NCBI GenBank assembly: GCA_015487825.1
Contig: WFOZ01001069.1
Location: forward strand, 1-13,152
DNA from: Planctomycetaceae bacterium
GTDB taxonomy: Bacteria; Planctomycetota; Planctomycetia; Planctomycetales; Planctomycetaceae
Direction: 5' to 3'
DNA length: 13,152 nt
This document shows positions 1-6,507 of the stretch, one piece after another. Within the stretch, counting starts at the first letter, position 1. Every line of letters starts with the position of its first letter. Under the pieces are notes generated by a model. It did not search any database and had not been told where the DNA came from. It was given only the letters and a program-made list of their open reading frames with translations. The position numbers were made by a program, and so were the translations under genes.

Positions 1-1126
1 CAATTAACTGTGCTGACAAATCAGAAGAGGTCAGTTCCCGAATCGCATAAAGACGATCCTTATCAGATAACGTTTCAGATTTCCACTGCAAAGGAATCAT
101 GTCGAGATTTCTCGAAGCAGGATCACTTTTTCTCATCGCGACATACTGTGAGGCGGCTGTACTCCAATCCCCGAAATTGATTGCGCTTTCGACGGCCATC
201 GCCATTAATTCCCGTCTCACCCAGGTACGCTCTTCGGCAATCAGTGCCTGCTTTACAGAGAGGTATGCTTTTTCATATTCTCGCCGCTTAATCTGCTGGC
301 TGGCTTTTCGATGAGACTTCAAATATTGCGCATCAAAAGAAATGAGCTGCGACTGCTTCAACTCTTTAATTGTATCGGGTGAATTGAGTCGAAAAGTCAT
401 TTTCTGCGAATTAAAATCGAGGATCTTACCAGTAATCGCAACCTGCCCTCCTCGCTTGCCAGCCCGATATATTACCGTATCGGCAGTGAGTTCCGGCACC
501 TTCAGAAACAGTACACACGATCCGATCAGAAACATCAAACCTATACTATTGAGGCTGATGGTGTCCGTAGCTGCTTTCTTTTGCCTGGTGTTCTCCTGCT
601 GTTCCGGTTCGATAAACGAGAGGTAAAATAAAGCGACAACACCCCCGGAGACCCAGATATCAGCCAGGTTAAAAATGCCAGTTCTTAATGAGCCGATTCC
701 GATATTCAAAAAGTCGATGACAACTCCGTTATAGCAGACTCGATCAATCAGATTCCCGATACCACCTGCCAGGATCACTCCCAAGACGATTCGCTGACTG
801 CGAGGCATTTCCCGTTTTACCCAGATAAAAATGGCGACTGCCAGCAGAACAATCGCATTAAAAACAACCATCACCAGGAAACGAACAGTCTCTGGTAGTT
901 GCGAACCCAGGCTGAGGAATGCCCCTGAGTTTTCCGCGTAGACAATTCGAAACGTATCCCACGCCCACGAAAGGACAGGCCTCTGCCTGAAGGTGGAAAT
1001 CGCCCACAATTTGCTCGCCTGATCGAGTATTAAAAGTCCCAGTACCAATCCCAGAAATCCAGCAATATCCCGCCTTGAATAGGAACATTTTCCGGGAAGA
1101 GTGGCGGGCGACTCAGAGCGATTCAT
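1..1126 (-). CDS. lspA: Lipoprotein signal peptidase II (LspA) fused to a C-terminal extracytoplasmic domain; 3' end outside window
   Basis: Reading from ATG at 1126, the frame stays open for 375 codons to the window edge, so it has no visible stop. Residues 1-172 are a complete LspA, the membrane aspartyl protease that removes the signal peptide of prolipoproteins. Visible family motifs are LDQASK (34-39), AENSGAF (64-70), GGIGNLIDR with catalytic Asp128, and FNLADIW with catalytic Asp156; four hydrophobic segments lie near 22-40, 82-103, 112-130 and 158-171. LspA normally ends here at about 160-170 residues. This protein continues through a polar linker, a fifth hydrophobic segment (about 194-210, GLMFLIGSCVLFLK) and a soluble region (215-375+) containing ITGKILDFNSQKMTFRL, then a charged helical part with EERTWVRRELMAMAVE that looks TPR-like. 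If LspA has its usual cytoplasmic C-terminus, the fifth segment would place the extra domain outside the membrane (inference). The start lies 3 nt after the vWA stop, which suggests translational coupling. LspA identity is certain; the extension has no assigned function. Confidence 0.93.
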   Translation of the reverse strand, partial: MNRSESPATLPGKCSYSRRDIAGFLGLVLGLLILDQASKLWAISTFRQRPVLSWAWDTFRIVYAENSGAFLSLGSQLPETVRFLVMVVFNAIVLLAVAIFIWVKREMPRSQRIVLGVILAGGIGNLIDRVCYNGVVIDFLNIGIGSLRTGIFNLADIWVSGGVVALFYLSFIEPEQQENTRQKKAATDTISLNSIGLMFLIGSCVLFLKVPELTADTVIYRAGKRGGQVAITGKILDFNSQKMTFRLNSPDTIKELKQSQLISFDAQYLKSHRKASQQIKRREYEKAYLSVKQALIAEERTWVRRELMAMAVESAINFGDWSTAASQYVAMRKSDPASRNLDMIPLQWKSETLSDKDRLYAIRELTSSDLSAQLI

Positions 1127-1129
1127 CGG

Positions 1130-2101
1130 TTATTTCCCAAACTGAGTGATATTGCGATAACGGTAGGTTCCTTCGTTCTGACGAGACAGCTTGTGTAGAA
1201 AGTTTTCAACATTTGGCTTTATCCCTTCTCCGAATTCAATACAGTGGATGACTGCCCTGCCATTATTTTTCCGTCTAATTTCATCCAGCTTTCTGGAGGA
1301 CAAAGCAGATCCTGCTGCATCGGTGAGAAAGAAAATTACATCCGGCGAATAAGACAATGCTTTTACCAAGGCGGGGAAATGGGCAGTAGCGCCGCTGATA
1401 TCCATACCGTTGATAAAAGTTCGGGCGCGCGACAAGTTTAATGCGGTCGCCCAATGAATTTCCGGATTACCATGGCGGTCCATAAACTCAAAATATCCAT
1501 CGTTATAAAAAATGATCTGGAATTTATGAGTGCTATCCAGACGCTCCATACTGGATAACAATTCCGCTTTGGCATATCGAAAGGCGTTATGCTTGTTCAT
1601 GCTCCCGGAACAATCGATGACATACAGTATTGATCGGCCGCTGGTAGCAATATCAAAGAATTTTGTTGTTCCGGGAACTCCTGCAGTCGAGGGAGAAGGA
1701 GGTCTGGCAAACTGCCTGGGAATTGCACTGCCGCTTTGCGTGCTTGGCTGAGTCGGTTTTACTGGCATCGGGCCGGGGCCGATTCGAGGTGAATCAGGAA
1801 GCTTCGGAACTGCCCGAGCCATTTCCGGCAACTCATTCAACGAATCATTTAACGATTCCGGCACCGTGGGAAGTTGTTCGGCTACCTGCTGCTGGGTCTC
1901 TTCAGGCTCCTGTGCAGAATCATCAACCATGTACAAGCCGACTTCACGATAAACTTCAGAAGAACCGAAATCACCGCGTTTGCCACAACTGTTCAAATTC
2001 GTAATGATCAACCACGCCAGGCCCGCATGAATGCACAACGATCCTGCAAACGCCATAGGGGACGCCCAGAAGTTCTTGCGAATTAGAACGGGACTACTCA
2101 C
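1130..2101 (-). CDS. Membrane-anchored von Willebrand factor A (vWA) domain protein
   Basis: A 323-residue protein. A short basic N-terminus precedes one hydrophobic segment (about 15-35), then a Pro/Glu/Ser-rich linker (about 60-145) and a C-terminal vWA domain (about 155-318). The metal-ion-dependent adhesion site is intact: DCSGSM at 163-168 (Asp163, Ser165, Ser167), Thr239 in SGATAH and Asp261 in FFLTD. The N-terminus resembles TonB-type anchors, with the vWA domain expected outside the membrane. Its partner is unknown; such domains bind proteins through a divalent metal. The start is GTG, and an in-frame TGA lies two codons upstream, so no longer version is possible; ATG at codon 16 is an alternative. 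No strong ribosome-binding site is seen. It is the first gene of a unit with lspA, 3 nt downstream. A 134-bp inverted-repeat element sits directly upstream. Confidence 0.88.
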   Translation of the reverse strand: MSSPVLIRKNFWASPMAFAGSLCIHAGLAWLIITNLNSCGKRGDFGSSEVYREVGLYMVDDSAQEPEETQQQVAEQLPTVPESLNDSLNELPEMARAVPKLPDSPRIGPGPMPVKPTQPSTQSGSAIPRQFARPPSPSTAGVPGTTKFFDIATSGRSILYVIDCSGSMNKHNAFRYAKAELLSSMERLDSTHKFQIIFYNDGYFEFMDRHGNPEIHWATALNLSRARTFINGMDISGATAHFPALVKALSYSPDVIFFLTDAAGSALSSRKLDEIRRKNNGRAVIHCIEFGEGIKPNVENFLHKLSRQNEGTYRYRNITQFGK

Positions 2102-2138
2102 GGGAATTCAACAATCCATAGAGAGAGATTGAACATAA

Positions 2139-2272
2139 TGTAGCTCAGGCTGTGCCCAACGAAATGAATGTTTGGTTGATTTGTTGCCTTAACATATTCC
2201 AGTCGTTTCGGTTTAATTCGAATTTAACAGCATTAACTCAGACTGTTTTCGTCAGGCACAGCCTGACCTACA
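2139..2272. repeat. 134-bp element with imperfect 22-bp terminal inverted repeats
   Basis: The left end, 2139-2160 (core TCAGGCTGTGCC), and the right end, 2251-2272 (core GGCACAGCCTGA), are inverted copies matching at 19 of 22 positions, with an AT-rich interior that includes the palindrome AATTCGAATT at 2215-2224. No coding capacity and no clear target-site duplication is seen. The same 11-base core occurs again near 10009-10019. It resembles a small non-autonomous (MITE-like) or dispersed palindromic element. It sits between the RNA gene and the vWA gene, so it lies in the likely promoter region of the vWA-lspA unit. Confidence 0.55.
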
Positions 2273-2392
2273 ACTTTATCAGCAAGCTCTTCGTTGAGGT
2301 GAGATGAGACTGTTTAAACTATTGTATGGCTCATGTCATTGCAGGGTCAACGCCTGTTTTTCCTCAAGAGAAACCTGACAACCTCTGCGCAT

Positions 2393-2426
2393 AAAAAAAG
2401 CCTCGATCACCGAAGTGAGACGAGGC
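2393..2426 (-). terminator. Intrinsic terminator with UUCG tetraloop
   Basis: On the minus strand, GCCTCG (2426-2421) pairs with CGAGGC (2405-2400), enclosing TCAC-TTCG-GTGA; the loop is the very stable C(UUCG)G. Seven T residues follow (2399-2393). It lies directly after the closing stem of the structured RNA and about 290 nt before the vWA start, so it most likely ends that RNA. Confidence 0.85.
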
Positions 2427-2584
2427 GAAAAACCATGTCCTCCGATTGCGACGGCGGAGTCGCTGCGAGAAGAGCGATGACCCGGTAGTGCAAAGCACTC
2501 ACCGTACTCTAGATCACGGCCCACGCTGAGTTTTAGGAACCCCCGACGGAATGTTGGAGCAACATGGTATTTTCCTGAATCGAT
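2393..2584 (-). ncRNA. Structured small RNA of about 190 nt, 6S RNA-like fold
   Basis: No convincing protein is encoded here, but on the minus strand a good promoter, a nested fold and an intrinsic terminator line up. The closing stem pairs 2573-2556 (AAAA, ACCATGT, CTCC) with 2443-2428 (GGAG, ACATGGT, TTTT), 15 base pairs with two small bulges. The apical arm pairs GTGATC (2517-2512) with GGTCAT (2482-2477) and ends in hairpin CGGTgAGTGC-TTT-GCACTACCG (2504-2483). Between them is a large open bubble; its 3' side holds a small hairpin GCGAC-N6-GTCGC (2463-2448). Closing stem, central bubble with a 3'-side hairpin, long apical arm and a length near 190 nt are what 6S RNA (ssrS, which sequesters housekeeping RNA polymerase) looks like. 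I infer 6S from architecture only, not from a sequence match. A different planctomycete RNA is possible. Confidence 0.6.
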
Positions 2585-2589
2585 ATTCA

Positions 2590-2617
2590 ATTCTATTCAT
2601 CGACCAGCTGTGGTCAA
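2590..2617 (-). promoter_or_regulatory. Sigma-70-type promoter of the small RNA, with an overlapping palindrome
   Basis: On the minus strand there is a -35 TTGACC (2617-2612), a 16-nt spacer and a -10 TAGAAT (2595-2590). Transcription would start near 2584-2582, about 10 nt before the closing stem of the RNA. The inverted repeat GACCA-CAGC-TGGTC (2615-2602) overlaps the -35 box and could be an operator. Confidence 0.6.
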
Positions 2618-2658
2618 CAGGCTGAGCAAAATCTCAGAAATCGCAAGATTATGCAAGA

Positions 2659-2685
2659 GCAATTTCCTCAAAAGGAAAACATTGC
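2659..2685 (-). terminator. Weak stem-loop downstream of the peptidyl-prolyl isomerase gene
   Basis: On the minus strand GCAAT (2685-2681) pairs with ATTGC (2663-2659), and TTCC with GGAA inside. It starts 29 nt after the isomerase stop. There is no clean T-run after it, so its role as a terminator is uncertain. Confidence 0.3.
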
Positions 2686-2714
2686 AAAAATGAAATATCC
2701 GTTAAAGGAATCCT

Positions 2715-3332
2715 CTATTTCCCCTTGACGATGGTCGCCTTCTTGATGTAGTCGAGCCGCGGGAAAGATTCTTTCAGGTAGCGATTTCCTAATTGTTGAA
2801 TGTATCCCTGATTTGGTTTTTCACCATATTCAGCATTCAGTTTTTCGACCACATCCATCCCTTTGATCACTTTTGCAAAGGGAGAAAATCCTTGTCGATC
2901 CAGCCCCGAATTATCACCGAAGTTTATGAACAACTGCGTCGTTCGCGTGTTAGGTCCAGCTGTTGCGTAAGTGAGAGTTCCTTTTGTGTTCGAAACAAAA
3001 ACAGGATCATCATTAATAGCATTGGCTCGCCATTTCGCCTGGACTTTCGGATCTCCATTGATACCTACCTGTGCGATAAAGCCGGGAACGATTCGGAAAA
3101 ATCTGCATTCATCGTAAAACCCCTCAGTGACTGCGGTATAAAAATGATCGGTTCCAATCGGCGCCCAAACCCGCACACATTCAAAAACAATATCACCTTT
3201 AGATGTTTCAAATTTCACCTGAAACTTTTCAGGAGCTCTTTTATCTGCAGCATTTACGACAGGGGACACCACAGACAAAACAGAAGCGATTGCCGCCAGC
3301 ACCAAAACTGAAAAAGCATTCTTCATTCTCAT
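2715..3332 (-). CDS. Exported cyclophilin-type peptidyl-prolyl cis-trans isomerase
   Basis: This enzyme catalyses cis-trans isomerisation of peptidyl-proline bonds and probably helps fold exported proteins. From the chosen start it has 205 residues: a Sec signal peptide (about 1-29: basic start, hydrophobic core, VVNA-A cleavage region), then a cyclophilin domain (about 36-200). The segment FFRIVPGFIAQVG carries the conserved active-site Arg80, Phe85 and Gln88. TTQLFINFGDN and FAKVIKGMDVVEKL are the further family blocks. I chose ATG at 3332 because AAGGA (3345-3341) lies 8 nt upstream; the frame is open to an ATG at 3371, but that would add 13 hydrophobic residues without a ribosome-binding site. 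The stop is TAG. It is a stand-alone gene, flanked by the small-RNA gene downstream and a long spacer upstream. A TATAAT-like box lies close before the Shine-Dalgarno sequence, but with no matching -35. Confidence 0.92.
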   Translation of the reverse strand: MRMKNAFSVLVLAAIASVLSVVSPVVNAADKRAPEKFQVKFETSKGDIVFECVRVWAPIGTDHFYTAVTEGFYDECRFFRIVPGFIAQVGINGDPKVQAKWRANAINDDPVFVSNTKGTLTYATAGPNTRTTQLFINFGDNSGLDRQGFSPFAKVIKGMDVVEKLNAEYGEKPNQGYIQQLGNRYLKESFPRLDYIKKATIVKGK

Positions 3333-3426
3333 TGTTTCTTTCCTTAGAATTATAATCGTTATAGAGAGCAACCCAGCACGGCTGGTTCATTCTGATAACC
3401 GTAACCAAACTGATATTTTTCTAAAA

Positions 3427-3445
3427 TTTGCGAGCCGTTCGCAAA
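3427..3445. promoter_or_regulatory. Perfect inverted repeat TTTGCGA-N5-TCGCAAA upstream of the isomerase gene
   Basis: The two 7-bp arms, 3427-3433 and 3439-3445, are exact inverse complements separated by GCCGT. The site lies about 95 bp before the isomerase start, where an operator for a dimeric regulator could sit. No regulator is identified. The surrounding spacer (3333-3634, AT-rich) shows no gene. Confidence 0.4.
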
Positions 3446-3571
3446 CTTTTACCGTTAGTAATACATATAGCACTGTTGCAGTGTGAATTACACAGCATAA
3501 CATTCAGAAAAAGAAACGTCAGCCGATAGACGCATTTTATGAAGCATTTCTAAAAAAACGCAACTTACCTG

Positions 3572-3602
3572 AAAAACGTGCCACGGCCCTGTAAGCCGTG
3601 CA
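3572..3602 (-). terminator. Probable intrinsic terminator after the acyltransferase gene
   Basis: On the minus strand, TGCACGGC pairs with GCCGTGGCA (one bulged G) around a 6-7 nt loop, and five T residues (3576-3572) follow. It starts about 33 nt after the acyltransferase stop at 3635. The hairpin CACGGC-N7-GCCGTG may also be a member of a dispersed repeat family, as such hairpins recur in planctomycete spacers as I recall them. Confidence 0.6.
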
Positions 3603-3634
3603 GTCTAAGAATCAGGCAATTTTCTATCAGGTTG

Positions 3635-4846
3635 TTATCCATAGATTTTCAGCTTCGGGACCTGAGTTGCAGAGCTTTCCCGCGGTCTGTCGTTTACTGG
3701 CTGGGAAACAGCGGCAGGCTTATTTCTCACAGGTTGTTTTTCCGTATCGCGAAGTGGTTCGCAGCGTCTTTTTTGCGATACGCGCGGCGTGGTTGCAGCG
3801 TGATACTTTAACAATGCCGCACTACGAAAGTGTGTTTGTGGTGCACAGGAATAGCGATAACTGTTGAGCAGTTTAGTGGCCCATAAATTGCGGGCCGTCT
3901 CCGCAAGCGAACAATCAGCACAGACTTCAATCGATTCATCTGCCAGCAGCATTGACTGCTCAAGTAATCGTCCGAGTAAAACAGACTGCGTTGCTGCAGT
4001 TTGTCCCGGCAAAGAAACAGAGCGTACGATCTCTAATCCATGAGGATGCAAAAAGCCAAACGCCGCGGCGACCGGTTTGTTGTTAACGGTCAGAATCGAC
4101 ATATCAAGAAGTGAGGAATCGTCCGCTGCCTGAGTCATCGATAAGACCATTGGCAAATCCTGTCTTGCTTTGGAATTACCAGCGTCTGCAATTTCCCGCC
4201 AGGCCTGCAGAAACGCGTCAAGTTCATTTCGATCTGACAATTCTGATCGATAATGTTGCAATCTTACAGTTCCTGCTGCTGAGAGTTCAGTCTCAGCTTC
4301 GAGAATACGGTTTAGCTTATTCTGTTTTTTTCCGTTAAGAAACTGATCCCAGCTTTCCCCCAGTTCAATATACGGTACATGTTTCCAAATTCTTTCCAGG
4401 TTAGTCCAACCAATATTACGTGCTGCAGTGACGGTGCGTCCCAGATCGAGACGGTCCCGATCGGTGTATGAAAAATCGAGAAGATCCCATCCTTTTTTTG
4501 ACTTGGAAAGATACCGCATCCCGGCCGTTAATGTTGCTGCAGAGTTGGGACCAATAGGACCAAACCAGCTTCCCCATCCATCAAGAGGGTAAGTTAAAAC
4601 GTTGAGAGTCCCCAATCGTGATTCGGACTTTTTCCTGACTAAAGGTAAAATCCCGATAACGCGTCCCGCCAAAGTAGCAACGAGAACTTTCAGAGTCCGC
4701 TCACCCTGCGAATGCTTCCAATAAGCTTCAAGCCAGGGAAATGAAAGCTGGAACCGCCTGGAACGTCCGCGGCTCCACAATTCTTCCCAGGCAAGCTGAT
4801 AGGTGCGGAGTTCTTCGATTGTGTTTACTTCATAAACTTGAAACAT
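3635..4846 (-). CDS. GNAT-fold acyltransferase of the BioF2/CelD-like family
   Basis: A 403-residue soluble protein with no signal peptide. The N-terminal half (about 10-160) has the family pattern of a Trp-rich start (AWEELW, FPWLEAYWKHS), VATLAGRVIGILPLVRK, and GSWFGPIGP. The second GNAT-like half (about 165-345) includes KKQNKLNRILEAE, VNNKPVAAAFGF and a closing LNSYRYSCAPQTHF. These proteins transfer acyl or aminoacyl groups and are often tied to exopolysaccharide or cell-surface modification; the substrate cannot be told here. A basic, Pro-rich and probably disordered tail (about 350-403) follows. The start is supported by GAGG 6-7 nt upstream. The gene is divergent from pilT across a 443-bp spacer and ends at a likely terminator. 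Family identification is by pattern and is fairly secure; function is open. Confidence 0.78.
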   Translation of the reverse strand: MFQVYEVNTIEELRTYQLAWEELWSRGRSRRFQLSFPWLEAYWKHSQGERTLKVLVATLAGRVIGILPLVRKKSESRLGTLNVLTYPLDGWGSWFGPIGPNSAATLTAGMRYLSKSKKGWDLLDFSYTDRDRLDLGRTVTAARNIGWTNLERIWKHVPYIELGESWDQFLNGKKQNKLNRILEAETELSAAGTVRLQHYRSELSDRNELDAFLQAWREIADAGNSKARQDLPMVLSMTQAADDSSLLDMSILTVNNKPVAAAFGFLHPHGLEIVRSVSLPGQTAATQSVLLGRLLEQSMLLADESIEVCADCSLAETARNLWATKLLNSYRYSCAPQTHFRSAALLKYHAATTPRVSQKRRCEPLRDTEKQPVRNKPAAVSQPVNDRPRESSATQVPKLKIYG

Positions 4847-5289
4847 GGCAACCTCGACAGTTTAGAAATTATTTCTGGAGATATCGTGCCAGTTTTATGT
4901 GCAGAAATCACGCCGATGTTAAGAATTCTTACCGGTGTTTCTTTCTTTTTATGACCTGTTGCCCTAATACTCTACCCAGTCAGTAGTTACGATCTCACAT
5001 TCTCTGCCTCTGTTTAATCTCCTATACGATGGTTGCGTTAGAGTACGTTGCACTAAAACCACATTAGCCGAAAAATGTTGCTTCAGGGAAACAAGAACAA
5101 CAAATAAACAAACAAACACCATCTCGCCGCATTAATTAAATGGAAGCTACGTTTTTACAGAGAAACAGTCGCATGGGGTGGTGAGTGTGTGTATGATATC
5201 AGTCGAGATAGATATTGAGGGAATGCAGAGTACGAGAACAGCATTCCAGGGGTTGAATACGATTAACAGATGAGTGGGAGCCTGTTTGT
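4847..5289. other. 443-bp divergent spacer between the acyltransferase and pilT
   Basis: No gene is supported. It must hold the promoters of two divergent genes, but I find no convincing -35/-10 pair. Small palindromes are AGAAATtATTTCT (4864-4876, just upstream of the acyltransferase start) and TAAGAATTCTTA (4920-4931). There is an A/C-rich low-complexity stretch (about 5092-5120) and, near pilT, the spaced inverted repeat at 5220-5247. Confidence 0.5.
5220..5247. promoter_or_regulatory. Inverted repeat GGAATGC-N14-GCATTCC upstream of pilT
   Basis: Exact 7-bp arms at 5220-5226 and 5241-5247, 42 bp before the pilT start. It could be an operator or an mRNA leader hairpin. No assigned regulator. 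Confidence 0.35.
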
Positions 5290-6435
5290 ATGGTAATGAT
5301 TTCCGAATGGACAAAATCGACTTACGTCCAAGGTACAGAGATTGAAATCGATACGATATTCAGACTTGCGATTAAATATGGGGCTTCCGATATCCACCTA
5401 CAGGTCGACAGACCGCCCATTTTTCGTATTAAGGGGACATTAAAAAACCTCGACATGCCGCCGATTTCTGAATCGGACATGATTAAGTTGACCTTCCCGA
5501 TGATGGATCAACGAAACCTGGATATCTTCCATAACAATGGTGGTGCCGACTTTTCAAAAACCCTGGTTCACGATGATCAGCCGTGGCGGTTTCGTGTTAA
5601 CCTGTTTACACAACTGGGGCTCATCGGAATGGTGGCTCGAAAAATTGAGCGATTCATACCACCGTTCAAAGATCTGTATCTTCCCCCCGTCATGGAAGAA
5701 CTATGTAAATACGACCAGGGAATGGTACTGCTGGCCGGCGTGACAGGTTCCGGGAAATCAACAACAATTGCTTCAATGCTCGATTGGATCAATCAGAATT
5801 ATCGTAAGCATATTCTGACCATCGAAGACCCGATTGAATTTGTTTATACCTCTGATAAGTGCTTGATTAATCAACGGGAAATCGGGCAGGACGTTGTTGA
5901 TTTTGAAATCGCGATGTCACATGCGGTTCGTGAAGACCCTGATATTATGCTTGTGGGGGAAATGCGAGACCAGGAAACATTCGAAACCGCGATTCACGCT
6001 GCAGAAACCGGTCACCTGGTGTTCGGAACGATTCACGCATCGAGTGCACCGGGTACGATTTCGCGTGTTCTGGATTTATTCCCTTCTTCGATGCACGCTG
6101 CCATTCGTGCCAGCATGGCGATGAATATGCGAGCCATTGTGGGACAAAAGCTGCTTAAAACGATTGTCGATACACCGGGTCGGGTACCTATTGTTGAAAT
6201 TATGAAGTTCAATCCAACGGTTCAAAAACTGGTGCGGGAAAAAGCAGACGAAAAACTCTCTGCAGCAATCCGGATTGGCAAAGATGAGGGAATGCAGGTA
6301 TTCAACGACAGCCTGAAAAGTTTTATTGATCAGGAAATTATCAGTCGAGCCGATGCGTTTGAAATTTCTCCCAACGTGGAGGAACTTAAAATGGAACTTA
6401 AAGGAATTAGCGTCAAAGCTGCTGCCATTTTGTAA
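5290..6435 (+). CDS. pilT: PilT-type retraction ATPase (type IV pilus / type II secretion ATPase family)
   Basis: PilT is a hexameric cytoplasmic ATPase that depolymerises type IV pili and drives twitching motility. This 381-residue protein has an N-terminal PAS-like domain (about 18-115, with YGASDIHLQVDRPPIFRIKG) and a RecA-like motor. Walker A is GVTGSGKST (150-158, Lys156), the Asp box is TIEDPIEF (177-184), Walker B is DIMLVGEMRD (218-227, Glu224) and the His box is AETGHLVFGTIHA (238-250). Length and order fit PilT/PilU (about 345-385) rather than PilB, which is much longer. ATG at 5290 has GGGAG 9 nt upstream; ATG at 5296 is the alternative. No other pilus gene is in the window, so the partner pilus is not visible. 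PilU or a paralogue with another role cannot be excluded. An FHA protein follows after 72 bp. Confidence 0.9.
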   Translation: MVMISEWTKSTYVQGTEIEIDTIFRLAIKYGASDIHLQVDRPPIFRIKGTLKNLDMPPISESDMIKLTFPMMDQRNLDIFHNNGGADFSKTLVHDDQPWRFRVNLFTQLGLIGMVARKIERFIPPFKDLYLPPVMEELCKYDQGMVLLAGVTGSGKSTTIASMLDWINQNYRKHILTIEDPIEFVYTSDKCLINQREIGQDVVDFEIAMSHAVREDPDIMLVGEMRDQETFETAIHAAETGHLVFGTIHASSAPGTISRVLDLFPSSMHAAIRASMAMNMRAIVGQKLLKTIVDTPGRVPIVEIMKFNPTVQKLVREKADEKLSAAIRIGKDEGMQVFNDSLKSFIDQEIISRADAFEISPNVEELKMELKGISVKAAAIL

Positions 6436-6507
6436 CAAATGGAATGTTACCATCTTGCAGCCGTCAGTCTGTTTTCAACCATCAGCCGCTAGTGGTGAAG
6501 GTGTATC

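Noticed and set aside
858..1088. 76-codon minus-strand frame with its own ATG
   Set aside because: It is a different reading frame inside lspA; the LspA catalytic motifs lie in the longer frame from 1126.
2336..2590. 84-codon minus-strand open frame
   Set aside because: It lies over the structured RNA, ends beyond its terminator, has no protein-family pattern, and its sequence is better explained by base-paired stems.
2793..3311. 172-codon plus-strand open frame
   Set aside because: It is antisense to the peptidyl-prolyl isomerase, whose motifs and signal peptide are clear; the plus frame has no recognisable features.
5092..5120. A/C-rich run considered as a short tandem repeat or CRISPR remnant
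   Set aside because: It is simple low-complexity sequence without regular spacers or a conserved repeat unit.
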